A DNA stretch of 64,000 bases from an uncultured Bacteroidaceae bacterium (GCA_944320965.1 CALUJO010000007.1:21164-85163); one strand, 5' to 3'; counted from the first letter of the stretch, positions 38,901 through 47,542 are shown. Numbers and translations are program-made. The notes: generated from the sequence alone by a model not told the origin.

Positions 38901-40502
38901 AAGCTGCTCAATGTTACCTTTAATTATCGCATTTGTCTTTTTATTATACAAATCAAATCCCTTGCCTTTTACATTCAAAGACATTGTTATCGGCGAAAGA
39001 CTGTCAATGGCATAGAAATGCGAAACATCCATAGAACTGATGTCAATACCGATTTTATAGCTATCATCCGCTATTCCATACTTTGCCAATACTGACAATG
39101 AAGAATTGCTTTCTTTCAAATCAAGAAAAGCGTCACATACATTGTTCTTGTACTTTACTTCTGATTGCAATTTCATACCCGAAGGTATCCTTACTCCGGC
39201 TTCAGTAAGATTGAAAACCTTTTCAGCAAATCCAAGGTTTCCTGTATGCATCTCCATACCAATCTGAGCCGAGCGTGAAAGACTGTCAAGAATATTATTG
39301 AAACTTCCGTTGGCATTGAAGTCAATAATCTTGTCCCACTTCAAAGAGAGTTCCGAAAGTTCCATATTGTCAAGAGTACCCCCCAGCCCCATTTTCACCA
39401 ATATCGGCTTACGTGGAATGTCCTTATGCAGCTTCCCTATAAAATATTCGGCATCACCGGGAGCAACTTTCAAGTCAGCATCAAGCCTTAACTTTCCGTA
39501 TGGAACAGAGTCAAGAAGAGTCCATCCCGCTTCCCCTTCAATCAGGAAACTGGATTCACGCGTACCAAGTACAATATTACTTGCATATATATTCTCATTG
39601 TCAGCATGGAAATTTCCGGTTCCCGATACTATTTCAAAACCGGACTTCTCTTTAAGCGCAAGATTTCCGAGGATAGCATTCAGCTGACGGTAACCATATC
39701 TTACCGAATCCAGTCTGATTTCAATTTCCGAGAACATCATATCCGACGGATTGAATACCACAGACGAAGTATCACTTGCAGTTGCAAGACCAAAACTTGC
39801 ACCATTCAACTCAAAATGTTCAAGTTCATACTTTTCATTGCCCAAATCAATATCACCGTTTCTTATGACAGCTTTCTCCAAATAGGTCCGCATGTCCAGA
39901 GTGTCAAGCGGCATTTTCATGCTGAAGCCAACATTGCCCACATCCACTTTTTTTATCTTTATCTTCCAGTTTACCGGAGTGGAAGAAGTATCCGAAGCAG
40001 AAGTATCAGCAAGGCACAAAGCTACTGACGAATTTTCAAGAACGACATCATCAAGTATGACCTCTTCTTTCTTGAGATCAACTCCATGCGACTGCAGATA
40101 GAAATTACCAACATTACCGGATATTCCTAGTCCGGGTATCATATCTTTTGTATTAACAACAGCATCAACCAGTTGAATGCCGTCAACTTCTATCTGTCCC
40201 TTCAGAATAGGCATAAACTGTATATCTACAACAAATTTGTTAACATCAAGCAATATCTCTCCTTCCGACGAAGCCTTGACATTATCAATTACAAGAGAAA
40301 GCGGAAAAGAAAGCCTAATTCTTTCAACCGACACATCAAGTCCCGTTGTTTCATTCAGGTAAGAAACAGTTTTATCCTTCACAAAATTCTGTATCTGAGG
40401 GATATACAAAAGAATCAATAATATAAGAAACAGGGCGATTGGAAACAGTAATATTCCAACAGTCCACTTAATCCATCTCTTCATACTGCTAATTGTCTTC
40501 AT
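35916..40502 (-). CDS. tamB: TamB-like translocation and assembly module protein
   Basis: About 1528 residues starting at ATG 40502; ATG at 40484 is an alternative. An N-terminal anchor helix (about residues 12-32) is followed by a very long repetitive beta-strand region, a beta-taco groove as in AsmA/TamB proteins, and then the C-terminal DUF490 domain (about 1080-1480). It spans the periplasm and bridges to TamL. The length is at the upper end for the family but normal in Bacteroidota. The Lys-rich tail (MAKKKK-like, EDDKKK) is usual. It forms an operon with tamL. Confidence 0.85.
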   Translation of the reverse strand: MKTISSMKRWIKWTVGILLFPIALFLILLILLYIPQIQNFVKDKTVSYLNETTGLDVSVERIRLSFPLSLVIDNVKASSEGEILLDVNKFVVDIQFMPILKGQIEVDGIQLVDAVVNTKDMIPGLGISGNVGNFYLQSHGVDLKKEEVILDDVVLENSSVALCLADTSASDTSSTPVNWKIKIKKVDVGNVGFSMKMPLDTLDMRTYLEKAVIRNGDIDLGNEKYELEHFELNGASFGLATASDTSSVVFNPSDMMFSEIEIRLDSVRYGYRQLNAILGNLALKEKSGFEIVSGTGNFHADNENIYASNIVLGTRESSFLIEGEAGWTLLDSVPYGKLRLDADLKVAPGDAEYFIGKLHKDIPRKPILVKMGLGGTLDNMELSELSLKWDKIIDFNANGSFNNILDSLSRSAQIGMEMHTGNLGFAEKVFNLTEAGVRIPSGMKLQSEVKYKNNVCDAFLDLKESNSSLSVLAKYGIADDSYKIGIDISSMDVSHFYAIDSLSPITMSLNVKGKGFDLYNKKTNAIIKGNIEQLAYADYDLSGTNINGNFSENNGNIKIRTKNDWLKSVIALGLNTGKHESSLKLTANIKDIALQKLAGTSYPFNMAVNFDVDFTTDMKKMGTVIGRIGDVALKMDGKTVTPKDITFDAYTNVGTSEFSVNAGDMFMTVNGDRGATELVEVLGEFSDRLSQQLVEHSLDYYELKNYLPDLYFELTAKNDNPFSNYLKMMNVNIDNTRLRLSCNPNTGVAGDFLLKDIKVDSIQLDSAYLWLVQDTTGIRYKMIAVNNSKLNEYISNTIVSGEITGQYASILLDMFNPQGEKGLYLGCRSDFLNEGIKLSFFPEYPSFLFRRFSLNDNNYVMLRDSMDIDADLKFMDENGTGLSFVSSYNKRGNKKLTASLSGIGLAEIRSLVPSLIPDIEGVLSASLSYTKLKRTFSLSSNIDVDKFVYEKKPVADLSLVLNYLPLEDETQMVMAKFVVNDNDAAVVRGKFRPGENREFIYNMDLTEFPLSLANSFVPDNMINLEGTANGTFKMTGSFAKPVFNGEMTFNETSLFIPMAGAKFRFDNTPLTITDSKLKFNRFSLFTRTDNPFDIDGTVDFSDFSNMKMNMRFNTSNYELLNAKKSKKSLVYGKAYIDANVMVNGPVSGLKVRGDVRLLGNTNLSYILKESSLTVQDRLGETVTFVNLNDTASTKKKEVEQVVITGMDVLLNASVDPTAKVNIYLSESGDNKVEVAGGGDLSMGYSPQGDLSLTGRYTFSGGKISYSLPMVTIADFSVKEGGFIQWTGNPMNPSMNLTAVKRVRTDVPNSDGEGSRKTNFDVSVNISNTLEDLGLSFGIDAPEDAEVQNELTAMGEDERVKNALFMMAFNSYLGNGANFNVNNALNSLMQREISSVAGKVQAVDLSLGMENPNGDEGFENMDISYKISKRFWNDRFSISLGGKISTGSNAAESNKESFIDNISVDYRLDNSGTRYVKLFHNKNYESILEGEITETGIGIVLRKKMMKLSELFVFKRNKNKTVAEDDKKK

Positions 40503-40786
40503 TACTATGCAAAATAACAATATTTTATTGAATATGTTTTTTGAAAACCAATATAAAAATGTGCCATATCCAAGTTTGTGAACAAAAAGGCATACTATGG
40601 GAACTGTACATCAAATAATGCAACATGCATAAAACATTTATTAAGGAAAATGTAAAACACACTTCATAAAAATAACAAAATATGCAGACATATGCAGCCT
40701 GACATCATAAAATAAACATATTGGGTTTGTTATAGCCCCAAATAACATTATATTTGCGCATAGAAAAATTTAACACTATTATAATT
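40503..40786. other. Divergent intergenic region
   Basis: It separates tamB (minus) from the C1 peptidase (plus) and contains the good promoter at 40726-40756. No gene or hairpin of note was seen elsewhere in it. Confidence 0.4.
40726..40756 (+). promoter_or_regulatory. Promoter of the C1 peptidase gene
   Basis: TTTG at 40726-40729 and TATATTTG at 40749-40756, 19 bases apart: an exact Bacteroides-type promoter. The -7 box ends 30 bases before ATG 40787, supporting that start and excluding the longer frame at 40754. Confidence 0.65.
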
Positions 40787-42007
40787 ATGTATTTAAGAAA
40801 AGGATTTTTATTTGCCACATTAGGTTTGTTCAGCCTTAGTTTGGCTGCACAGGAAAAAGCAGAACAGCCTAAAGAAGAAGGATTTGTTTTCACAACAGTT
40901 AAGGAAAACCCTATCACTCCTGTAAAAGATCAGAACAGGGCAGGAACATGCTGGTCTTACTCTGCACTTGGATTTATCGAATCAGAATTGCTTCGTATGG
41001 GCAAAGGCGAATATGATTTGTCAGAAATGTATATCGTTTACAACACATACCTTGACCGTGCAACAACCGTTATACGTACTCACGGTGACGTTTCTTTCTC
41101 AGAAGGAGGTTCTTTCTATGACGTAATATACGGTATGCAGCGTTTCGGACTTGTTCCGGAAGAATTCATGAGACCTGGAGTTATGTACGGCGATACACTT
41201 TCAAACCACTCTGAACTTTCACTGGTTACAGGAGCATACGTAAATGCAATTGCCGATAGCAAACTTAACTCTTTGCAGATGGCAACAGACAATACTCCGG
41301 TATGGAGAAAAGGTCTTGAAGGAATCTACGACGCATATCTTGGCAAGCGCCCTGAAACATTCGAATACAAAGGAAAGACATACACTCCGCAGTCATTCTA
41401 TGAATCAACAGGATTGAATGCTTCTGACTATGTATCACTTACTTCTTACACACACCACCCATTCTATACTCCATTTGTTCTTGAAATACAGGATAACTGG
41501 CGTTGGGGACAGTCTTACAATCTTCCTATCGACGAACTTATGGAAGTGTTTGACAATGCAATAAACAAAGGTTATACAATTGCATGGGGTTCTGACGTAA
41601 GTGAAACAGGATTTACACGCGATGGAGTTGCTGTTGTTCCAGATTCAGAAAAAGCTGCAGAAATGACTGGTTCAGATATGGCACGCTGGTTGGGACTAAG
41701 CCCGAAAGACAAATACAAAGAGCTTACTTCAAAACCAATGCCTGAAAAGGAAATCACTCAGGAAATGCGTCAAATTGCATATGATAACTGGGAAACAACT
41801 GATGACCACGGTATGCAGATTTACGGTATAGCAAAAGACCAGACTGGCAAAGAATACTATATGGTCAAGAACTCTTGGGGAAAAGCCGGCAAGTACAACG
41901 GAACATGGTATGCTTCAAAAGCATTTGTTAAATACAAAACAATGAACATCGTTGTTCACAAAGATGCTCTTCCTAAGCATATTGCAAAGAAACTTGGCAT
42001 CAAGTAA
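40787..42007 (+). CDS. Secreted C1-family (bleomycin hydrolase-like) cysteine peptidase
   Basis: A 406-residue papain-superfamily peptidase of the C1B (aminopeptidase C/bleomycin hydrolase) type. A signal peptide (residues 1-21, LSLAAQ) indicates export, unlike the cytoplasmic PepC of Gram-positives. The active site is complete: Gln49 (oxyanion hole, VKDQNR), Cys55 (GTCWSYSA), His341 (DDHGM) and Asn362 (VKNSWG). It likely trims peptides in the periplasm. It ends with AKKLGIK, so the C-terminal extension that blocks the active site in some members is not obvious. A terminator follows. Confidence 0.87.
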   Translation: MYLRKGFLFATLGLFSLSLAAQEKAEQPKEEGFVFTTVKENPITPVKDQNRAGTCWSYSALGFIESELLRMGKGEYDLSEMYIVYNTYLDRATTVIRTHGDVSFSEGGSFYDVIYGMQRFGLVPEEFMRPGVMYGDTLSNHSELSLVTGAYVNAIADSKLNSLQMATDNTPVWRKGLEGIYDAYLGKRPETFEYKGKTYTPQSFYESTGLNASDYVSLTSYTHHPFYTPFVLEIQDNWRWGQSYNLPIDELMEVFDNAINKGYTIAWGSDVSETGFTRDGVAVVPDSEKAAEMTGSDMARWLGLSPKDKYKELTSKPMPEKEITQEMRQIAYDNWETTDDHGMQIYGIAKDQTGKEYYMVKNSWGKAGKYNGTWYASKAFVKYKTMNIVVHKDALPKHIAKKLGIK

Positions 42008-42038
42008 GAAATAGCCTGAAACAAAATCATATAACAGC

Positions 42039-42071
42039 AAAAAGACATGGGATTATTTCCCATGTCTTTTT
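42039..42071 (+). terminator. Terminator after the C1 peptidase gene
   Basis: AAAAAGACATGGGA (42039-42052) pairs perfectly with TCCCATGTCTTTTT (42058-42071), loop of five bases, followed by more T. Confidence 0.85.
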
Positions 42072-42100
42072 TATTGCCATCACTGAAACCAAAAGGACAA

Positions 42101-42170
42101 TAAAAAAAGGTTAGTAAACTCTATCACAGAGGTCACTAACCCAAGAAACATGAATGAATGATAATTTATT
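42101..42170 (-). ncRNA. Candidate minus-strand small RNA (or short peptide mRNA)
   Basis: On the minus strand a -7 box TATCTTTG (42183-42176) is followed, after about 35 bases, by a hairpin and T-run. GGTTAGT pairs with ACTAACC (42109-42115 with 42135-42141) and CTCT with AGAG within it; the T-run is 42108-42102. The transcript would be about 68 bases. A 23-codon frame (42151 to 42080, rich in Phe, Leu and Val) runs through the terminator, so translation of it is doubtful. The location, between a peptidase and an XRE regulator, gives no function. Confidence 0.45.
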
Positions 42171-42365
42171 TGTCACAAAGATATTATTTTATAATATCAA
42201 ATATCATCACTTTTTTGATGAATTTCAAACAATAAAAATAGCTCTTCTATTATTTTTTTTACATATGTTATGAAAAATCGAAATCATACATTATAAATTG
42301 TTACAAACACATTCCCGCTCAAGAAAAATTCACATTAATTAATTTTAATAACAAATATTTATTCA

Positions 42366-42373
42366 TATATTTG
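42366..42373 (+). promoter_or_regulatory. -7 element for the XRE regulator gene
   Basis: TATATTTG, a full TAnnTTTG match, but 113 bases before the start codon. No clear -33 element. Confidence 0.3.
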
Positions 42374-42486
42374 TCAAAAGCTTTAAGGTTAGTTTTTTTA
42401 AACATTGTTATATCGGGAAAGGGAGGATATTTCATTGTATTTAAACTGCTAAAATCGGAAATATTACAATTGTTAACAAAGATGTT

Positions 42487-42894
42487 ATGAAAAAGAAAAT
42501 AGGAAAAAGAATCCAAATGATACGACTCCAGAACAACATCACTCAAGAACAGATGGCTGATTCGCTATGCATATCAACAAGTGCTTACTGCAAACTGGAG
42601 TATGGAGAAACAGACCTCACACTGACAAGAATAAAACGCCTTTCCGAAATATTCAACATTCCGCTTATGGAACTTACCGGAAGACTTCTTGAAGGACTTG
42701 ACAATACTTCCGAAACATATTGCCCAGATGCTGGACAAAAGAACATCGTTATGGAGCGTATGATGAAAGACTTTCTTGAACACGGCAAAGAGATGATGGA
42801 CAAAATGATAAAAGATATCTCCAGAGTGGAAAGCAAGATGGACAAAATGGAAGAAAGAATAAACGAACTTGAAAGCTTCCATCTGAAAAAATAA
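42487..42894 (+). CDS. XRE-family HTH protein with coiled-coil tail
   Basis: A 135-residue DNA-binding protein. Residues about 5-60 are a lambda-repressor-type helix-turn-helix (IGKRIQMIRLQNNITQEQMA, then SLCISTSAYCKLEYGETDLTL). The C-terminal part, residues about 90-133, is a coiled coil rich in Met, Lys and Glu (MMDKMIKDISRVESKMDKM region), likely for dimerisation. No toxin or partner gene is adjacent, so it is a free-standing regulator. It ends 9 bases before the convergent rnhB gene. Confidence 0.8.
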   Translation: MKKKIGKRIQMIRLQNNITQEQMADSLCISTSAYCKLEYGETDLTLTRIKRLSEIFNIPLMELTGRLLEGLDNTSETYCPDAGQKNIVMERMMKDFLEHGKEMMDKMIKDISRVESKMDKMEERINELESFHLKK

Positions 42895-42903
42895 TAATCC
42901 TTT

Positions 42904-43506
42904 TCAAATATCAAGACCAAGCGGGTTGTCGTTTACCAGCGTGAACGACAATCGGTGATACGGAGTAACACCATACTTCAAAATAGCATCTCTGTGTGCT
43001 TTAGTAGGGTATCCCTTATTCTTTTTCCATCCATATTGTGGATACTCCTTATCCAGATTGTTCATATAGTCATCCCTGTATGTCTTTGCAAGAATCGACG
43101 CTGCTGCTATAGACATGAACTTTCCATCCCCCTTCACCACAGTTTCCGAACGTACCGACTTATATGGTTTGAACCTGTTTCCATCAACAATAATATGTTG
43201 CGGCATTACTTTCAATCCGTCAAGTGCACGGTGCATTGCAAGAATTGATGCATTCAGAATGTTTATCCTATCTATTTCTTCATGAGTTGCAATACCGACA
43301 GCCCAACAAACAGCCTCCTTTTCAATTATCTCGCGCAGCATATAACGCTGTTTCTCATTCAGTTTTTTTGAATCATTCAGAAGTTCATTTTTAAAATCAC
43401 TTGGCAGAATTACGGCAGCGGCAAATACGTCGCCTGCAAGACAGCCTCTTCCTGCCTCATCACATCCGGCTTCTACAAGCCCTTCTTCCATAAACGGCAA
43501 TAACAT
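42904..43506 (-). CDS. rnhB: Ribonuclease HII
   Basis: A 200-residue enzyme that removes ribonucleotides and RNA primers from RNA-DNA hybrids. The active-site motif DEAGRG (Asp16, Glu17) is near the N terminus, and IIVDGN (Asp near residue 110) and the [12 protein letters not shown] segment follow. Length is typical. It is a single-gene unit with a -7 box (TATTTTTG on the minus strand, 43543-43536) 30 bases upstream. Confidence 0.93.
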   Translation of the reverse strand: MLLPFMEEGLVEAGCDEAGRGCLAGDVFAAAVILPSDFKNELLNDSKKLNEKQRYMLREIIEKEAVCWAVGIATHEEIDRINILNASILAMHRALDGLKVMPQHIIVDGNRFKPYKSVRSETVVKGDGKFMSIAAASILAKTYRDDYMNNLDKEYPQYGWKKNKGYPTKAHRDAILKYGVTPYHRLSFTLVNDNPLGLDI

Positions 43507-43820
43507 AGCTTACAGATTTTTATACAAACAAAGCACAAAAATACTCTTTTTGGTATAAAAAAACACATTATAAAGCATAAATGCCTATAAAGTGAAAGCC
43601 TGATTTATTTATACCATAACTTTTGCATTGCAGTACAATATTTTTGCGTAAATTTGCAGAAATATACAAAAGGGAAGAAAACAACCGCAAACCAATAATG
43701 GAAAACCATAAGGTTAAAGGCTTCCGGAATACACCAGTATTCAACAGATTATACAACAAATTGAATAGATTGTTTTGCTGCTAATCAAAACAATAGAAAC
43801 GAAAAAGACTGTTTTTATAT
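43507..43820. other. Intergenic region between rnhB and the GNAT gene
   Basis: 314 bases. It contains the minus-strand -7 box of rnhB (43536-43543), a plus-strand -7 box (TATTTTTG, 43639-43646), and one small frame (43698-43784) discussed separately. Confidence 0.4.
43698..43784 (+). CDS. Possible 28-residue peptide
   Basis: An ATG-initiated frame of 28 codons located 52 bases after a -7 box (43639-43646) and 36 bases before the GNAT-like gene. The product would be basic (six Lys/Arg) and would end in Phe-Cys-Cys. It could be a leader or small protein, or chance. There is no homology that I can recall. Confidence 0.25.
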   Translation: MENHKVKGFRNTPVFNRLYNKLNRLFCC

Positions 43821-44954
43821 ATGGCTATTGAAATAAAGAAGGTAAGCTGTAAAAAAGATCTGAAAAAGTTCATACGTTTTAACTATGAACTATATAAAAA
43901 CAACAAGTATGCTGTTCCGGAACTCTACCCGGATATGGTGGAAACACTTTCAAAAGACCTGAATCCGGCATTTGAATTCTGCGAAGCCGACTACTTCATT
44001 GCATACAAGGACGGCAAGATAGCCGGACGAATTGCGGCAATCATTAACAGCCGTGCCAACGAAAAGTGGAAAACAAACAGCGTACGCTTCGGATGGATTG
44101 ATTTTATCGAAGATTTTGAAGTTGCACAGAAACTTATAGAAACAGTAGAACAGTGGGGTAAGGAACGCGGCATGACTGAAATTGTCGGACCGCTCGGCTT
44201 TACCGATTTCGACTACGAAGGAATGCTGACCGAAGGTTACGACCAGCTCGGAACCATGGCTGCAATATACAATTACCCGTATTATCCCGAATACATGCAA
44301 CGTATGGGATTTGTTGAAGATACAGAATGGGTGGAATTCAAGATATATGTTCCGGATGCAATCCCTGAAAAACATCAGAGAATTACCGAAATAGTACGCA
44401 AGAAATTCAACCTGCAAGTAAAGAAATACAAATCCGGAAAGAAAATTGCAAAAGAGTACGGACAGGAAATATTCCAACTGCTTAACGAATCCTATAAAGA
44501 CCTGTACGGTTTTTCAGAGCTATCTCCAAGACAGATTGACCTTTACATAAAGAACTATCTGCCGGTAGTTGACCTTGACATGGTTACACTTATTACACAG
44601 GAAGACGGTACACTGATTGGCGTGGGTATCTCAATGCCGTCAATGGCAAGAGCACTCCAGAAAGCAAAAGGAAAAATGTTCCCGTTCGGATGGTTCCATC
44701 TGCTAAAGGCTCTATTCATATCAAAGCCTAAAGTAATCGACCTGCTTCTTGTTGCCATCAAGCCTGAATTCCAGGGAAAAGGTATAAACGCGCTTCTGTT
44801 CTCCGACCTTATTCCGGTGTATCAGAAGAAAGGTGTAGTTTATGCCGAAAGTAATCCGGAACTTGTAATGAACAACAAGGTTCAGTCGCAGTGGAGCTAT
44901 TTTGACTGTGAACAGCATAAGAGAAGAAAGACATTCAAAAGAGAAATCAAATAA
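43821..44954 (+). CDS. GNAT-like N-acetyltransferase domain protein
   Basis: A 377-residue cytoplasmic protein of unknown substrate. The N-terminal part (about residues 1-160) and C-terminal part (about 200-370) each have features of the GNAT fold. The acetyl-CoA loop is suggested by FQGKGINALLF near 313-323, close to the Q-x-x-G-x-G/A motif. The pattern matches a family of Bacteroidota proteins annotated as N-acetyltransferase. A transaldolase-like gene follows after 47 bases and may be co-transcribed. Confidence 0.65.
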   Translation: MAIEIKKVSCKKDLKKFIRFNYELYKNNKYAVPELYPDMVETLSKDLNPAFEFCEADYFIAYKDGKIAGRIAAIINSRANEKWKTNSVRFGWIDFIEDFEVAQKLIETVEQWGKERGMTEIVGPLGFTDFDYEGMLTEGYDQLGTMAAIYNYPYYPEYMQRMGFVEDTEWVEFKIYVPDAIPEKHQRITEIVRKKFNLQVKKYKSGKKIAKEYGQEIFQLLNESYKDLYGFSELSPRQIDLYIKNYLPVVDLDMVTLITQEDGTLIGVGISMPSMARALQKAKGKMFPFGWFHLLKALFISKPKVIDLLLVAIKPEFQGKGINALLFSDLIPVYQKKGVVYAESNPELVMNNKVQSQWSYFDCEQHKRRKTFKREIK

Positions 44955-45001
44955 TACAAACGCCTTGCATAATACTTTGAACAAACATAAATCTTTTAAT
45001 T

Positions 45002-45655
45002 ATGAAATTTTTTATTGACACAGCAAACATTGAGCAGATCAGGCAAGCCCAGAACATGGGTATCCTTGACGGAGTTACAACAAATCCAAGCCTTATGGCT
45101 AAGGAAGGAGTAAAAGGCAAAGAAGAAATCTTTGAGCACTACAGAACTATCTGCGGAATTGTTGACGGACCGGTAAGTGCCGAAGTTTTTTCAACAGACT
45201 ATGAAGGCATGATACGCGAAGGCGAGGAACTTGCATCAATTGACCCGAAGATTACCGTTAAACTGCCTTGCACAAAAGACGGTATCAGAGCGGTAAAATA
45301 CTTCTCGTCAAAAGGAATAGCAACAAACTGCACACTTGTGTTCTCGGTAGGTCAGGCTCTGCTGGCAGCAAAGGCAGGAGCTACTTTCGTAAGCCCGTTC
45401 ATCGGACGCCTTGACGATATTTCCGAAGACGGTGTTGCGCTTGTCGAACATATTGTAAAGGTTTACAGAACTTACGGTTTCAAGACTCAGGTCCTTGCTG
45501 CATCAATCAGACATACAAACCACATCATCCGTTGTCTTGATGCAGGAGCTGATGTAGCAACTTGTCCACTTAAAGCTATTGAAGGATTGCTTAACCATCC
45601 TTTGACAGACAAAGGGCTGGAAATATTCGTAAAAGATGCTGCAAAGATGCAGTGA
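45002..45655 (+). CDS. Transaldolase/fructose-6-phosphate aldolase family protein
   Basis: A 217-residue short transaldolase-family enzyme (TalC/FSA type, about 220 residues). The catalytic Schiff-base lysine is Lys87 in ITVKLP. The [11 protein letters not shown] motif at 26-36 and the C-terminal [10 protein letters not shown] region match. It exchanges C3 units between sugar phosphates in the pentose phosphate pathway, or cleaves fructose 6-phosphate; the two activities cannot be told apart by eye. Confidence 0.88.
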   Translation: MKFFIDTANIEQIRQAQNMGILDGVTTNPSLMAKEGVKGKEEIFEHYRTICGIVDGPVSAEVFSTDYEGMIREGEELASIDPKITVKLPCTKDGIRAVKYFSSKGIATNCTLVFSVGQALLAAKAGATFVSPFIGRLDDISEDGVALVEHIVKVYRTYGFKTQVLAASIRHTNHIIRCLDAGADVATCPLKAIEGLLNHPLTDKGLEIFVKDAAKMQ

Positions 45656-45678
45656 TACATACAAAAAAACATATAGTC

Positions 45679-45780
45679 TTTTCCGGCAAAAACATTAAAG
45701 GAATCAGGACAAAACATTAAATGTTTTTGAGCAGAACATTCAATGTTTTTACCAAAAAGGTTTGGTGTTTTTCGGAAAGT
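45679..45780. repeat. 22-base degenerate tandem repeat array
   Basis: Four to five units of 22-23 bases, at 45679-45701, 45702-45723, 45724-45745, 45746-45767 and a decayed one after that. The shared core is CAAAACATTAAAGG or AGAACATTCAATG with a T-run start. It is the best preserved copy of the family also seen at 1-80 and 32488-32600. It lies between the aldolase stop and a terminator. Confidence 0.65.
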
Positions 45781-45796
45781 CTGAATACAATAACAA

Positions 45797-45830
45797 AAAA
45801 ATGGAATGTCCTTACGGGCATTCCATTTTT
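45797..45830. terminator. Bidirectional terminator between aldolase and transporter genes
   Basis: AAAAATGGAATGTCC pairs with GGGCATTCCATTTTT (one G-U pair), loop about TTAC. Located between convergent genes and T-rich on both sides. Confidence 0.75.
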
Positions 45831-45856
45831 CATATATGTAAAATCAGTTTCCTAAA

Positions 45857-47542
45857 TTACACTGTTGCAAATCCCAAAATAAGCAGCTGGGCTGTAAGCA
45901 CACGCAAGAACATTGCAAACGGATAAACTGTTGCGTAACCTACAGAAGGAGCATCGCAGCTTGTAGTATCGTTTGAGAACGCAAGTGCAGGAGGATTTGT
46001 AGTAGCGCCTGAAAGCACACCAATCAAAGTAAAATAATTTATCTTAAACACATAACGTCCGATAAATCCAGCTATAAGCAACGGAACAATAGTTATTATC
46101 GCACCATAGCCAATCCATATATAACCCTGCTTTTCAACAACTGTCTCAACAAAGCCTTCACCGGCTTCAAGACCAACGCAGGCAAGGAACAGCGCAATAC
46201 CGATTTCTCGAACCATGAGGTTGGCACTTGTTGTTGTATATGTAACAAGCTTGTACTGTGGACCGAAACGTCCGATAAGGATTGCCACAATAAGCGGACC
46301 TCCGGCAAGACCAAGTTTCACTGGCTGTGGAATACCCGGGAATACAAACGGAATACTTCCAAGGATAACTCCCAATGCAATACCGATGAAGATAGGAATC
46401 AGATTTGGATGGTCAAGACGTTTCAATGAGTTACCCAAAAGTTTCTCTGATTTCTTTATTGATGATTCAGTACCGACAATAGTCACACGGTCACCCATCT
46501 GCAACTGAAGTGAAGGAGTTGCAACAAGATCAACACCGGCACGGTTGACACGTGTAATGCTTATGCCGAATGACGAACGAAGATTAAGTTCGGCAAGTTT
46601 CTTTCCGTTAAGCTCAGGTTTTGTAATAAGGATACGGCGTGAAATGAAATTCTGGTTTTTGTCATCCCATTCAGTTTCAACTTCCTTACCGATAAATGCA
46701 ATCACACTTGCTGCGTCCTTTACAGTCGTTACAACAAGAAGTTCATCGTCAATATGAAGAATTGTGTCAGCAACAACAAGTTCCTGCTCCTTGCCAACAT
46801 GGTGAACACGTGAAACCACAATATTACGTCCAAGCAACATTGCAAGTTCGTTGACAGCCTTTCCTTCAAGCGCCTCGTTCCTTACCTGAAGAGAAAGCGT
46901 TATCGCCGAATTTTCATTGTTGCCACCTGTTGTTGCAGCAGCCTGTTCCTCTTCTTTCTTCACATCTACACGGAAGATGTAACGCATTGCAATCAGACCT
47001 AAAATCATACCAATAACACCAAGAGGATAGGCAACTGCATAAGCCATTGCAATATCCGAAGCGCTTCCGCCTCCCATGTCACTGTATGCCTGCTGTGCAG
47101 CACCAAGACCCGGAGTATTTGTTACGGCACCTGAAAGGATACCCACCATTGTAGTCATCGGAAGACCGGTAACAAAATGGATGATAATTGTTGTAAGGAC
47201 ACCAAGGAACACAAGTGCCATAGCAACCATGTTCAACTGAAGTCCGCCTTTCTTGAATGCAGAAAAGAAACCCGGACCAACCTGAAGACCGATTGAATAG
47301 ACAAACAGAATAAGTCCGAACTCCTTTATAAAATGAAGCAGATTTGGATGAAGTCCCATACCGAAATGGCTGAAGAACAAACCCATGAACAGAATCCACG
47401 TAACTCCGAGGGAAATACCTGCAACCTTGATTTTTCCAAGCATCACACCAAAAGAAATGGTAAGTGCAAGGATCAAAACCGAATGAGCTACTCCACCGCC
47501 CCAGAAAGAGGAGCCGAAAAATAATTCACTAAGAAAATCCAT
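45857..47542 (-). CDS. YidE/AspT-family transporter with two TrkA-C domains
   Basis: A 561-residue membrane protein of the aspartate-alanine-exchanger (AAEx) family. Two membrane halves of about five helices each (residues about 10-180 and 380-555) flank two cytoplasmic TrkA-C (RCK_C) domains (about 205-290 and 295-375). Each membrane half contains a Gly-rich segment such as LSGAVTNTPGLGAAQ or LSGATTNPPALAFS. Substrates of YidE-type members are unknown; some relatives exchange dicarboxylates. It is a single gene, with a -7 box (TATCTTTG on the minus strand, 47611-47604) upstream. Confidence 0.87.
   Translation of the reverse strand: MDFLSELFFGSSFWGGGVAHSVLILALTISFGVMLGKIKVAGISLGVTWILFMGLFFSHFGMGLHPNLLHFIKEFGLILFVYSIGLQVGPGFFSAFKKGGLQLNMVAMALVFLGVLTTIIIHFVTGLPMTTMVGILSGAVTNTPGLGAAQQAYSDMGGGSASDIAMAYAVAYPLGVIGMILGLIAMRYIFRVDVKKEEEQAAATTGGNNENSAITLSLQVRNEALEGKAVNELAMLLGRNIVVSRVHHVGKEQELVVADTILHIDDELLVVTTVKDAASVIAFIGKEVETEWDDKNQNFISRRILITKPELNGKKLAELNLRSSFGISITRVNRAGVDLVATPSLQLQMGDRVTIVGTESSIKKSEKLLGNSLKRLDHPNLIPIFIGIALGVILGSIPFVFPGIPQPVKLGLAGGPLIVAILIGRFGPQYKLVTYTTTSANLMVREIGIALFLACVGLEAGEGFVETVVEKQGYIWIGYGAIITIVPLLIAGFIGRYVFKINYFTLIGVLSGATTNPPALAFSNDTTSCDAPSVGYATVYPFAMFLRVLTAQLLILGFATV

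Larger units (their letters stand above)
42008..42486. other. Intergenic region with terminator and minus-strand transcript
   Basis: 479 bases. It contains the C1 peptidase terminator (42039-42071), a candidate minus-strand small RNA with its own terminator (42101-42183), and a -7 box TATATTTG at 42366-42373 that probably serves the XRE regulator. The remainder is very AT-rich and shows nothing more. Confidence 0.5.

Noticed and set aside
42319..42546. A 75-codon minus-strand frame over the start of the XRE gene
   Set aside because: It overlaps the HTH gene antisense and shows no domain or promoter.
43507..43820. tRNA genes in intergenic gaps
   Set aside because: No cloverleaf with a TTCGANNC-type arm was recognised here or in the other long gaps.
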